Both the position numbers and the translations under genes were made by a program. Shown one piece after another: positions 1-7,945 of a DNA stretch of 64,000 nt. The notes below the pieces were generated by a model, which saw only the letters and a program-made list of their open reading frames with translations, ran no database searches and was not told the origin of the DNA. The stretch spans positions 434,001 to 498,000 of the forward strand of contig NZ_AP022810.1 of assembly GCF_009731355.2 (NCBI RefSeq), in the 5' to 3' direction. How positions within the stretch are numbered: the first letter of the stretch is position 1; every line of letters begins with the position of its first letter. The DNA is from Desulfuromonas sp. AOP6 (GTDB taxonomy: Bacteria; Desulfobacterota; Desulfuromonadia; Desulfuromonadales; SZUA-540).

Positions 1-455
1 AGGAGGGGCTAGGTCACCTGGAAGAGCATGTACGACCGCTTCCCGTCGCCCGCGATATTCTGCAGGTCTGTTTCAATAAAGGGCTGACGGTCGTGGTCGC
101 CACCAATCCCGTCTTCCCCCGACCCGTCGTGGATGCCCGCCTGGCCTGGGGGGGACTTCTCGGTTTCCCTTTCCAGCAGGTGACCAGCTACGAAAACAGC
201 CGCTATTGCAAGCCTAATCCTCGTTATTTCACCTCTCTGCTGGAGGAGTTGGGGCTGCAGCCCTGGGAAACAATCATGGTTGGCAACGATACGGAGCATG
301 ACCTGGCGGCCAGGCAGGCGGGGATCCGCACCTTTCTGGTCGACACCTGGCTGGAGGACAGGACCCAAAACGGCTTTGTCACCGATTTTCGCGGCAGTCA
401 CGAGGACCTGCTGGATTTCGTGGAGGGGTTGGGCGCAAAAGCTGACAATAATTGA
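1..455 (+). CDS. HAD-family hydrolase, C-terminal part (5' end outside window)
   Basis: The frame is open from the first base to the TGA at 453-455, so this is the last ~150 residues of a gene that starts before the window. Three HAD landmarks are visible in order: a strand ending in the motif II Thr (VVVATNP), the motif III Lys in YCKPNP, and the acidic motif IV loop MVGNDTEHD. The motif I DxD nucleophile must lie upstream and cannot be checked. HAD proteins of this type are mostly small-molecule phosphatases such as phosphoglycolate phosphatase-like enzymes; the substrate cannot be told from this half. A promoter for the next gene begins two bases before the stop codon's end, so the next gene is probably transcribed separately. 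Confidence 0.85.
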   Translation, partial: EGLGHLEEHVRPLPVARDILQVCFNKGLTVVVATNPVFPRPVVDARLAWGGLLGFPFQQVTSYENSRYCKPNPRYFTSLLEELGLQPWETIMVGNDTEHDLAARQAGIRTFLVDTWLEDRTQNGFVTDFRGSHEDLLDFVEGLGAKADNN

Positions 456-480
456 CAGCATACCTGATTTTAGCTACTCT
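452..480 (+). promoter_or_regulatory. predicted sigma-70 promoter of the htrA gene
   Basis: A perfect -35 box TTGACA (452-457), a 17-base spacer and a -10-like TACTCT (475-480). Transcription would begin near 487. The next in-frame ATGs are at 498 and 513; with this start point the ATG at 513, preceded by AAAGGA at 6 bases, would be better served than the one at 498. Motif match only. Confidence 0.5.
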
Positions 481-497
481 GCCGGAGACTCCTGCCG

Positions 498-1931
498 ATG
501 AAAGGAATGATCATGGGGATGATCGGAAGGTTGCTTTTTTTCCTGCTTTGTCTCCCCTTGCTGGCGGTGCTTCTGGCCGCCTGCGGAGAGAAGGAAAGGG
601 AGACCCGCATCGCGACCTCGGTGCGCGACCAGCAGGCCAGACCGCCGGTGGAAGAGCCGGCCCCGGAGCTTCTCTCCACGCAGGCCTCTTTTATTGAAGT
701 CTCGCAGAAGGTCACCCCCTCCGTCGTCAACATCAGCACGGCCCGGACCCGTTCGACCGAGGTTCTGCCACCCTTTTTCGAAGATTTTTTTGGGGAGTTC
801 TTCCGGAGTCATCCCCCTGTCCAGCGCAAGGAGCAGAGCCTTGGCTCTGGCGTCATCATCAGTGCCGATGGCTTTATCCTCACCAATGAACATGTTATTC
901 GCGGGGCCGAAGAGATCAAGGTCAAGCTTTCAGATCAACGTGTCTATGACGGTACTGTTATCGGCGGTGATCCCCGTACGGATGTCGCTGTTGTTAAAAT
1001 TGACGCCAATGAGGATCTGCCGGCCGCCGTCCTCGGTAATTCGGATGACCTGAAGGTTGGGCAGTGGGCTTTGGCCATCGGCAATCCCTTCGGGTTGGAT
1101 CGCACCCTGACGGTGGGCGTTATCTCGGCGACCGGCCGCACCAACGTCGGCATCGAGGACTATGAAGATTTCATCCAGACGGATGCCTCCATCAATCCGG
1201 GAAATTCGGGTGGACCTCTACTCAATATTTATGGAGAAGTGGTGGGGGTCAACACCGCCATCGTCGCCTCCGGGCAGGGAATCGGTTTTGCCATCCCGAT
1301 CAACCTGGCTCGTTTGATTGCCGACCAGCTCATCGAAAAGGGTGAGGTGACACGCGGCTGGTTGGGTGTCAGCCTGCAGCCCCTGACAACGGAGCTGGCC
1401 CAATCCTTTGGTCTAAACAAGATCGGCGGCGCCCTGGTCAACCAGGTCTTTGATGATTCGCCGGCAGCCACAGCGGGAGTAAGGCGTGGCGATATTCTGC
1501 TGACCTTTGCCGGCAAGGAAATCCGCGGCGTGCGGGAACTTCAGCTCCTGGTCGCCAGCACCCCAGCCGGCAAAACCGAAATATTGGAGGTGCTGCGCGA
1601 CGGCAAGATCATTGAGCTTGAGGTCAGACTCGCAGCCCAGAATGAAGGGTCGGCTCCGAAAATAGCCGCCGGGCAGAGCCGGGGTCTGGGGATGACCGTC
1701 ACGTCCAATGCCGCTGCGCCGGGCGTGAAAGTGGTCAAGGTCGATGAAGGCAGCGCCGCGGCTCAGGCCGGTATCCGTGAAGGGGATGTCGTCCTCGCGG
1801 TGAATCACGAAGAGGTTAAAGATGCGGCAGCTTTCGAACGGACCGCGAAAAAGGTGACGGGAAGCAAGAATGTGGTTCTGCTGGTACAGCGTGGTCAAAC
1901 CACCCTCTATCTGGCCTTCCCGGCGCCTTGA
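498..1931 (+). CDS. htrA: HtrA/Deg-family serine protease, predicted lipoprotein
   Basis: Periplasmic trypsin-like protease of the Do family, which degrades or refolds misfolded envelope proteins. The catalytic triad is intact: His132 in TNEHVIRG, Asp162 in RTDVAVVKI and Ser237 in GNSGGP. Two PDZ domains follow (about residues 290-370 and 395-475), the DegP/DegQ arrangement, and the length of 477 fits. The N-terminus is a hydrophobic stretch ending in a lipobox-like VLLAAC with Cys29, so the protein may be lipid-anchored instead of freely soluble. The start is uncertain: ATG 498 has a distant GGAG, while ATG 513 has AAAGGA at a good distance and still leaves a full signal sequence. Function is confident; membrane anchoring is inference. 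Confidence 0.95.
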   Translation: MKGMIMGMIGRLLFFLLCLPLLAVLLAACGEKERETRIATSVRDQQARPPVEEPAPELLSTQASFIEVSQKVTPSVVNISTARTRSTEVLPPFFEDFFGEFFRSHPPVQRKEQSLGSGVIISADGFILTNEHVIRGAEEIKVKLSDQRVYDGTVIGGDPRTDVAVVKIDANEDLPAAVLGNSDDLKVGQWALAIGNPFGLDRTLTVGVISATGRTNVGIEDYEDFIQTDASINPGNSGGPLLNIYGEVVGVNTAIVASGQGIGFAIPINLARLIADQLIEKGEVTRGWLGVSLQPLTTELAQSFGLNKIGGALVNQVFDDSPAATAGVRRGDILLTFAGKEIRGVRELQLLVASTPAGKTEILEVLRDGKIIELEVRLAAQNEGSAPKIAAGQSRGLGMTVTSNAAAPGVKVVKVDEGSAAAQAGIREGDVVLAVNHEEVKDAAAFERTAKKVTGSKNVVLLVQRGQTTLYLAFPAP

Positions 1932-1993
1932 TGGACCCGGTGACGCACTGATCGCCCTGAACTTTTAAAAAAGACACTTTTGAGGAGATAGCC

Positions 1994-2263
1994 ATGGCCA
2001 GGCTGGTAGAAAACCCCGATCTCGCGTTTCGATTGGCGCGAGCCATCATTTCCGACATTGCCCTCTACAATCAGGAGAAGGTCAAGGACGGCATCAAAAA
2101 CGACAACCTCTTCGATGTCCTCGCCGATGAACTGGCAGAGGGTCGGGAACATTTTTATACCCGGGTTGCGCCCGACCTCCCCAACCGGGATCATCTCTAT
2201 GATCGCGCCATTGTCGATGTCATGGTCAAACAGGCGGGAAAAATTGAGAGTTCTATCTGGTAG
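1994..2263 (+). CDS. small conserved hypothetical protein (89 aa)
   Basis: An 89-residue soluble protein with GAGGAG 8 bases before its ATG and its stop codon directly abutting the ATG of the pseudouridine synthase, so the two are surely cotranscribed and probably translationally coupled. It is predicted mostly helical, with no signal peptide, membrane segment or Cys pairs. Similar small proteins, carrying an N-terminal ARAIISDIALYN-like helix, are to my knowledge found across Deltaproteobacteria next to various genes, without an assigned function. No function is proposed here. Confidence 0.8.
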   Translation: MARLVENPDLAFRLARAIISDIALYNQEKVKDGIKNDNLFDVLADELAEGREHFYTRVAPDLPNRDHLYDRAIVDVMVKQAGKIESSIW

Positions 2264-3289
2264 ATGGACGAACGTCACCAGTTTATCTTCAGACGGGGAC
2301 GACCGCCCGAGCGACTGGACCATTTTCTGGCGGAACAGCTTCCCGACCTGACGCGGTCCCAGCTGAAAAAATTGATCGATGATGGCCGGATAACGCTCAA
2401 TGGTGCCGCCGCCAAGCCGGGAGGGAAGCTGAAGGGAGGGGAGGAAATCGTCGTGACCCTGCCGCCCCCCGTCCCAGTCGAGGCCATTCCCCAGGAAATC
2501 CCTCTAAAGGTCCTTTACGAAGATTCCCACCTGATCGTGATTGACAAGCCGGCGGGGTTGGTGGTCCACCCGGCCCCCGGTCATCAACAGGGCACTCTGG
2601 TCAACGCGCTGCTGCATCACTGCCATGACCTCGCCGGGATCGGCGGCGAGTTGCGTCCCGGCATTGTGCACCGCCTCGACAAGGACACCTCGGGCGTCAT
2701 GGTGGCAACCAAGGATGACGAAACCCATCACACGCTGGCAGCCCAGTTCAAGGCCCATTCCATCTGTCGGCGCTATGTCGCGCTGGTGCATGGCTTGTTC
2801 GAGAAAGACCGGGGCACGGTGGACAGTCCCATCGGCCGTCATCCGACCCAGCGCAAGAAGATGAGTACCCGGGCCCGGTCCGGGCGTCGGGCCGTCACCC
2901 ACTGGCGGGTGCTTGAGCGTTTTGAGCTGGACAGACTCACCCTGGTGGAGTTGACCCTGGAAACGGGCCGCACCCATCAGATACGTGTTCACCTCTCCGG
3001 GTTGAATTACCCCATCGTTGGTGATCCTGTTTATGGTGGCAGCAGCCGCCTCGCATCGTTGAACGATGGCGACTTGCGGCGGCGGATTCAGGCTCTGGGC
3101 CGCCAGGCGCTGCATGCCCGGTTGCTGGGCTTTGTGCATCCCGCCAGTGGCGAGTATATGGAGTTCGCGAGCGCCCCGCCCGAGGATATGCGGAGCCTCC
3201 TCGCCTTTTTGCGTGAAAAGCACGGGCACCCCGCCGTGCTCTGGAATGAACCACAGGGCGCTTTCCCGTCGGAAGCGTCTCATCTTTAA
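2264..3289 (+). CDS. rluD: RluA/RluD-family 23S rRNA pseudouridine synthase
   Basis: Isomerises uridines in 23S rRNA to pseudouridine. An S4 RNA-binding domain occupies about residues 1-75 (SQLKKLIDDGRITLNG) and the RluA catalytic domain follows, with the family signature HRLDKDTSG whose Asp139 is the catalytic residue, and the later GRTHQIRVHL substrate-binding segment. The length of 341 residues and the N-terminal S4 domain match RluD (helix 69) better than the shorter RluA or RluC types, but the exact target uridine is inferred. The ATG follows the previous stop codon with no gap, and pgeF follows 23 bases downstream, so 1994-4107 is likely one operon. Confidence 0.93.
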   Translation: MDERHQFIFRRGRPPERLDHFLAEQLPDLTRSQLKKLIDDGRITLNGAAAKPGGKLKGGEEIVVTLPPPVPVEAIPQEIPLKVLYEDSHLIVIDKPAGLVVHPAPGHQQGTLVNALLHHCHDLAGIGGELRPGIVHRLDKDTSGVMVATKDDETHHTLAAQFKAHSICRRYVALVHGLFEKDRGTVDSPIGRHPTQRKKMSTRARSGRRAVTHWRVLERFELDRLTLVELTLETGRTHQIRVHLSGLNYPIVGDPVYGGSSRLASLNDGDLRRRIQALGRQALHARLLGFVHPASGEYMEFASAPPEDMRSLLAFLREKHGHPAVLWNEPQGAFPSEASHL

Positions 3290-3312
3290 GAAGTTACGGA
3301 GACAGCCTCACC

Positions 3313-4107
3313 ATGAAACAGACACGCCAGGGCAAGCTCACCTATCTGCAGCCGGCATGGGCCGAGGGTCTTCCCCTCGCGGCCGGCTTCACTACCCGCA
3401 ACGGCGGCGTCAGCCGTCCTCCCTACAATTCCCTGAATCTGGGATTCAATACCGATGATCCTGTTTACAATGTCGAGGGGAATCGCTCCAACCTCGCCCG
3501 TGCCTTTGACTTGCAGCCCCGTCAACTGCTGACGGTCAAGCAGGTTCACGGTACCGATGTGCTCATTATCGATGCGCCCAATCCGGACCTCTCCCATTTT
3601 CTCACCGTGGAGAGTGATGCGGTGATCACCAACCAGCCCGGCATCATGGTCGGCGTGCTGGTGGCTGACTGCTATCCTGTCCTGATTTACGATGCCAAGC
3701 GTAAAGTTGCCGGAGTGGTTCATGTGGGCTGGCGCGGGGCGGCGGCGGGCATCATCGCTAAGACCATCGGCGCCATGGAGATCAACTTCGGCTGCCAGGT
3801 CGAAGACCTTCTGGCGGCCATTGGTCCCGGTATCGGCGCCCACAAGTATGAGGTTGATCGTCCCGTGCGGGATGCTTTCCGCCAGGGCTCCGGTTTCTGG
3901 GGGGACATTGCCAAAGAAGTGAGTCTCGGTTGTTGGCAGCTGGATCTGAAAAAAAGCTGTCTGCTTCAGCTGGAGCAGGCGGGACTGAAGAGCGGTCAGA
4001 TCACGGCGGTGCAGGAATGTACCTGCTGCCACCGGGAGCTCTTTTTTTCCTATCGCCGGGACAAGGGAGCGACGGGAAGGCAACTGGGCTTCATGCTGAT
4101 CAAGTGA
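3313..4107 (+). CDS. pgeF: PgeF/YfiH-family (LACC1-like) multicopper-fold protein
   Basis: Member of the family once annotated as polyphenol oxidase or laccase domain protein. Characterised homologues are peptidoglycan-editing amidases (E. coli) or purine nucleoside phosphorylase/adenosine deaminases (LACC1-type). The conserved metal-site residues are present: His79 in VKQVHGTD, Cys120 in VADCYPV and His137 in VHVGWRG. The length of 264 residues is usual. A CTCC-type C-terminal pair (QECTCCHRE) is also seen. Genes of this family commonly sit just after rluD, as here, which supports the operon assignment. The enzymatic activity in this organism is not decided by the sequence. Confidence 0.92.
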   Translation: MKQTRQGKLTYLQPAWAEGLPLAAGFTTRNGGVSRPPYNSLNLGFNTDDPVYNVEGNRSNLARAFDLQPRQLLTVKQVHGTDVLIIDAPNPDLSHFLTVESDAVITNQPGIMVGVLVADCYPVLIYDAKRKVAGVVHVGWRGAAAGIIAKTIGAMEINFGCQVEDLLAAIGPGIGAHKYEVDRPVRDAFRQGSGFWGDIAKEVSLGCWQLDLKKSCLLQLEQAGLKSGQITAVQECTCCHRELFFSYRRDKGATGRQLGFMLIK

Positions 4108-4136
4108 CAGGGCCTTGCCCTGCTGGAAGAAATCGA

Positions 4137-4165
4137 GAAGGGGGAGCGTTATACGCTCCCCCTTC
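4137..4165. terminator. hairpin terminator between convergent genes
   Basis: Perfect 12-bp stem (4137-4148 with 4154-4165) and a 5-base loop, lying between pgeF (+) and the DUF2845 gene (-). AAG runs on one side and CTT on the other suggest it can act in both directions, although no long T-run follows. Confidence 0.75.
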
Positions 4166-4182
4166 TTCGTTGCAAAGGCTAT

Positions 4183-4500
4183 TTATTGCCGGTCGCCATT
4201 TTCTATGGTGGCCAGCTCTCCCCCCTTGAAGGTCAGAATACGCATGAAGCTGCCCGCACCCATGTCGTAGGTCCACTGCTCGACCACGACCTTGCGGGCG
4301 GAGCCGCTGCCGAGAAAGTAATCGAAGACCGTTTCTTCCCCCACGACATCCTTCAGCAATGGTTCGCCGCATTTCTGCAGCACTTCAATCTTGGTGGCTC
4401 CCTCGGAGATGACATAGCCGTCGCAGCGCATGCCCGCCGCCGCGGCGAAGAGGGGGGAAAGCAGAAGTGACAGGACGACAAGGACAGTTGTCTTTTTCAT
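4183..4500 (-). CDS. DUF2845 domain protein, exported
   Basis: A 105-residue protein with a clear Sec signal peptide (MKKTT, hydrophobic core, cleavage near residues 20-22, AAAAG). The mature part has the DUF2845 pattern: an early MRCDGYVISEG, then VLQKCGEP, and a C-terminal WTYDMG-like strand. The two cysteines could form a disulfide in the periplasm. The function of the family is unknown. It lies 12 bases after the stop codon of trkH on the same strand and may be cotranscribed with the trk genes. The hairpin terminator follows directly. Confidence 0.85.
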   Translation of the reverse strand: MKKTTVLVVLSLLLSPLFAAAAGMRCDGYVISEGATKIEVLQKCGEPLLKDVVGEETVFDYFLGSGSARKVVVEQWTYDMGAGSFMRILTFKGGELATIENGDRQ

Positions 4501-4512
4501 GAGCGGTTTTCC

Positions 4513-5955
4513 TTATTTGCGCCAGAAAGAGGGGAAGAGCAGCACCAGCACGGTAAATATCTCCAGACGTCCGAGCAGCATACAGGCGGTCAGAACCAGT
4601 TTTCCGAAGGGGACGATGTGGGCGTAATTGTCCACCGGTCCTACCGACCCTATGCCTGGGCCGATATTGCCAAGAGTGGCTACCACGGAGGCCCCCGCCG
4701 AAACCACATCCATTCCCGTCGCCGCCATGAGAAAGGAAGCGAAGACGAAAAGCCCCATATAGAGCGCGAAAAAGCCGAGAATGGCCTGCATGACTTCCCG
4801 GTCCACCGGTTGGCCGCTTAGTTTGACGAGACGGATGGCCCGCGGGTGAATAAGGCGGTAGAGGCCGACCATGGCGTGTTTGAAGAGCAACAGGATGCGG
4901 GCCACCTTCATGCCGCCGCCGGTGGAGCCGGCACAGCCGCCCACGAACATGAGAAAGAGCAACAGATATTGAGCCAGCACAGACCAGGTCTCATAATCAG
5001 CGGTACCAAAGCCGGTGGTGGTGAGAATGGAGGTGGTTTGAAAGGCGCTGTAGCGCAGGTTGTCGACCAGCGAGGTGTAGACGCTGCCATGATTGAGAAA
5101 GACGAGAATGGCGGTCACTCCGAGAGTAAGGGCAAGATAGAAGAGGAATTCCTCGTTGCGGTGCAAATCCCGCAGTTTGCCGCGCAGGGCCTGAAAGTGC
5201 AGGGCAAAGTTGACCCCGGCCAGGAACATGAAGAAGGTGATTACCCAGTCGATGTAGGCGCTGTCGTAGGCGGCCACCGAGGCGTTGCGGGTGGAGAATC
5301 CCCCCGAGGACAGGGTCGAAAAAGAGTGGGATAGCGCTTCGTAGAAATTCATGCCCCCCAACATGAGGAGGCCGGTCTCCACCGAGGTCAACAGCACGTA
5401 GACCCCCCACAGCAGCTTGGCTGTATCCTGAATGCGCGGCTTGAGACGGTCCGCCGTGGGGCCGGGAACTTCGGCCTTGAACAGCTGCATGCCACCGACC
5501 CCCAGCATGGGCAGGATGGCCAGGGACATAACGATGATCCCCATGCCGCCGAGCCACTGGGTCAGCGAACGCCAGAGGAGAACGCTTTCCGGCAGCCCTT
5601 CGATGACCGTCAGGATGGTGGCTCCTGTCGTGGTAAAGCCGCTCATGGTTTCGAAGCAGGCATCCACCGGGCTGGCAATGACACCGCTGAAGAGATAGGG
5701 GAGGGCGCCGAACAGGGTATAAAAGATCCAGCCGAAGGTGACCACGGCGAAGCCTTCGCGTACGGAGAGTTCTTTTCCCGAGCGGCAGCCGAAGAACATG
5801 GCCAGCCCTGAAACCAGGGTGACCAGCGAGGCCAGGCCGAAAGCGGGGGCAGCCCCGTCGCCGAAGTAGAGGGAGAAAGGGATGGGAACAAGGATGGCGG
5901 CCGACAAAAAGAGCAGCATGGCCCCGAGAATGCGGAAGGTCAGCAGCAGGTTCAT
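4513..5955 (-). CDS. trkH: TrkH-family potassium transporter, membrane subunit
   Basis: The ion-conducting membrane subunit of a Trk/Ktr potassium uptake system. The 480-residue protein contains the four imperfect pore-loop repeats of the family: GFTTTGATIL, SSGGFSTRN, TTTGFGTADYE and the last one within VVATLGNIGPGIG, each centred on the filter Gly, with many hydrophobic segments around them. The CAGSTGGGMKVARI segment of the third repeat region is characteristic of TrkH. Its ATG overlaps or abuts the end of trkA (stop at 5956), so the two subunits are made from one message. Expected partner is TrkA, which gates the channel through nucleotide binding. Confidence 0.95.
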   Translation of the reverse strand: MNLLLTFRILGAMLLFLSAAILVPIPFSLYFGDGAAPAFGLASLVTLVSGLAMFFGCRSGKELSVREGFAVVTFGWIFYTLFGALPYLFSGVIASPVDACFETMSGFTTTGATILTVIEGLPESVLLWRSLTQWLGGMGIIVMSLAILPMLGVGGMQLFKAEVPGPTADRLKPRIQDTAKLLWGVYVLLTSVETGLLMLGGMNFYEALSHSFSTLSSGGFSTRNASVAAYDSAYIDWVITFFMFLAGVNFALHFQALRGKLRDLHRNEEFLFYLALTLGVTAILVFLNHGSVYTSLVDNLRYSAFQTTSILTTTGFGTADYETWSVLAQYLLLFLMFVGGCAGSTGGGMKVARILLLFKHAMVGLYRLIHPRAIRLVKLSGQPVDREVMQAILGFFALYMGLFVFASFLMAATGMDVVSAGASVVATLGNIGPGIGSVGPVDNYAHIVPFGKLVLTACMLLGRLEIFTVLVLLFPSFWRK

Positions 5956-7308
5956 CTATTCAAAAAACCTTTCCACTTTGGCGAGGGCGCCGGGGAGCGC
6001 AAAGATAACCACGCGGTCTCCCCCCTTGAGCCGGCTTTCGCCACTGGGGATTTCATAGGTGGTGCCGCGGACAATGGCACCGATGATGGCGCCGGCCGGA
6101 AAATGGAGATCCTGCAGGGTCTTGTTTTCAATGCCGCTACCCTGCTTGACTTCGATTTCAAGCACCTCCGAATTGCTCCCTTCGACAGTGGCCAGGGAAA
6201 TGACCCCGCCGCGTCGTACATATTTGAGAATGGCGCCGGCAGCGGCCAGACGGGGCGAGACGCTCGCGTCGAGACCGAGGGTGGGGGCCAGATTGACCAG
6301 TTCCGGGTTGTTGACCAGGGCCAGGGCACGGCGGGCGCCATGTTTTTTACACAGCAGCGAACAGAGAATGTTGGTCTCGTCGTTGTCGGTGACAGCGATG
6401 AAGACATCGGCGTTTTCCACGCCCTCGTCGATAAGGGTACGGATATCCGTGCCGTCGGCGTGAATGACCATGGTCCGGCTCAGTTTGGCCGAAAGTTTGT
6501 GGCAGCGGTTTTCGTTGCGGTCGACCAGGCGTACGTCAAAACGGCGCTTTTCCAGCATCTCGGCGATGCGCAGACCGATATGGCCGCCCCCCAGAATAAA
6601 GATGCGCGGTTTTTTGCTGACCTGTTCCTCCTCCAGTTTGAGCATGTACTGGATTGCCGGCATGTCCCTCTGGTGCGCAAAGATAAAGATGCGATCGCCG
6701 GCCTGGATGGTGTCGTCGCCACGGGGAATGATGGTTTTGTCCCCCCGGCTGATTGCCGTGACGACAAAGCGGTAAATGCCACGAATCTCCCCGAGCTCCT
6801 TGAGGGTCAGGTCGCAGAGGGGACTCGATTCGCCAATGCGGTAGCCGATGAACTGAATCTGACCTTCGACGAACTCCGCCACATCGAAGGCCCCGGAGCG
6901 GCAGGCGATTTTGCTGATCTCCTCGGCCACGGCGTCGTCCGGGTTGATGAGCAGGTCGATGCCCAGTTTTTCTTTGGACAGCACCGCGCCGCCGCCGCTG
7001 TATTCGATGCTCTTGACTCGGGCCACCCGGGTGGGGACGTCGTATTCGCGGGCGAGCAGGCAGGCCAGGATGTTGACCTCGTCCATGTCCGTGACGGCAA
7101 TGAAAATGTCCGTATCTTTGATGCCGGCCTGTTCGAGGGATTCGGCGCTGGCACCGTTGCCGACAATCCCCATGACGTTCAGACGGTCCTGGGTGCGCTG
7201 AAGATGGTCGCTGTCGCGGTCGATAAGAGTGACCTCATGCCCTTCAAGGCTGAGTCGCTCGCAGAGAAAATAGCCGACCTGTCCGGCTCCGATTATAAGT
7301 ATCTTCAT
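5956..7308 (-). CDS. trkA: TrkA, NAD-binding regulatory subunit of the Trk system
   Basis: Cytoplasmic gating subunit of the Trk potassium uptake system. It is the usual duplicated form of 450 residues: RCK/TrkA-N domain with GAGQVG at residues 7-12, TrkA-C domain, then a second RCK with GGGHIG near residue 240 and a second TrkA-C. Acidic residues closing the Rossmann beta-2 strands (LIDRD, LVDRN) fit NAD(H) binding. It directly precedes trkH on the same strand. The stretch to the divergent HNH gene (7309-7411) must hold both promoters; I could not pick convincing boxes there. Confidence 0.95.
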   Translation of the reverse strand: MKILIIGAGQVGYFLCERLSLEGHEVTLIDRDSDHLQRTQDRLNVMGIVGNGASAESLEQAGIKDTDIFIAVTDMDEVNILACLLAREYDVPTRVARVKSIEYSGGGAVLSKEKLGIDLLINPDDAVAEEISKIACRSGAFDVAEFVEGQIQFIGYRIGESSPLCDLTLKELGEIRGIYRFVVTAISRGDKTIIPRGDDTIQAGDRIFIFAHQRDMPAIQYMLKLEEEQVSKKPRIFILGGGHIGLRIAEMLEKRRFDVRLVDRNENRCHKLSAKLSRTMVIHADGTDIRTLIDEGVENADVFIAVTDNDETNILCSLLCKKHGARRALALVNNPELVNLAPTLGLDASVSPRLAAAGAILKYVRRGGVISLATVEGSNSEVLEIEVKQGSGIENKTLQDLHFPAGAIIGAIVRGTTYEIPSGESRLKGGDRVVIFALPGALAKVERFFE

Positions 7309-7411
7309 GGGGTCCGTTGCTTAGAGGTTGAAAGTTTGCCGTATTTTGCGCTAATAGATGGCATACTTTGGATTATTGTGCAAGATGAGCCATTTTTACG
7401 AAGGGATTTTC

Positions 7412-7708
7412 ATGGATTTTTTTGGGGACGTATCGGAAGAAGATATCCGCCGGGAGCGCGCCAAAGCCCGTGAGCTGCGCCAGAGCCAATGGTGGAAAAA
7501 CCGCATCGCTGCCGGGCGCTGTTATTATTGCGGGGCCGAAGTCCCCCCCAAAGAGCTGACGCTGGATCATATCGTCCCCCTTGTTCGGGGTGGCCGCAGC
7601 ACCAAGGGCAACTGTGTGCCGGCCTGCAAGGAGTGCAACAGCAAAAAGCAGAGCCTTTTGCCCCTGGAGTGGGAGGATTACCTGGCCCATCTGCAGTCGC
7701 AGAAATAG
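7412..7708 (+). CDS. HNH endonuclease domain protein (98 aa)
   Basis: A small single-domain HNH protein. Zinc-knuckle pairs CYYC (Cys37, Cys40) and CKEC (Cys72, Cys75) frame the catalytic core: Asp52-His53 in LTLDHIVPL, Asn67 in KGNCVP and Asn76. All residues of the McrA-like HNH fold are present, so it should be an active nuclease, but the biological role of such stand-alone chromosomal HNH proteins is mostly unknown. I chose ATG 7412 since AAGGGA precedes it by 6 bases and homologues start near the acidic MDFFGD; two ATGs further up (7358, 7385) are in frame but lack a ribosome site. No phage or restriction genes are nearby. Confidence 0.85.
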   Translation: MDFFGDVSEEDIRRERAKARELRQSQWWKNRIAAGRCYYCGAEVPPKELTLDHIVPLVRGGRSTKGNCVPACKECNSKKQSLLPLEWEDYLAHLQSQK

Positions 7709-7726
7709 CCGCACCCGCTCCCTTTT

Positions 7727-7945
7727 CTACAGCTCCTCGAAAAAATCCTCGTCGTCCTCCTCCGTGTCGCCCTCGTTAAAATCATCATCGAGAAAGCGCT
7801 CCAGAAAACGCTGATTGTCGCGAATGCGCCGGTCCACTTCGCGCTGCAGTTCTGCCAGTTCGGGGAAGCGCTCTTCCACCGCTTCTTCCTGGACGCCCTC
7901 CCGCGGGGACGCTTCGAGGTGTTCGCCGTTCTTTTCGTTAACCAT
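7727..7945 (-). CDS. small acidic coiled-coil-like protein coupled to glgA (72 aa)
   Basis: A 72-residue, very acidic protein with charged heptad-like helices (AELQREVDRRIRDNQRFLE) and a Glu/Asp-rich tail ending DDEDFFEEL. Its ATG at 7945 lies 8 bases inside the end of glgA in another frame, a spacing typical of translational coupling, and it is the last gene of the glycogen run. I do not recognise the family. No signal peptide, membrane segment or cysteine is present. It may be a small partner or regulator of the glycogen enzymes, but this rests on position alone. Confidence 0.65.
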   Translation of the reverse strand: MVNEKNGEHLEASPREGVQEEAVEERFPELAELQREVDRRIRDNQRFLERFLDDDFNEGDTEEDDEDFFEEL

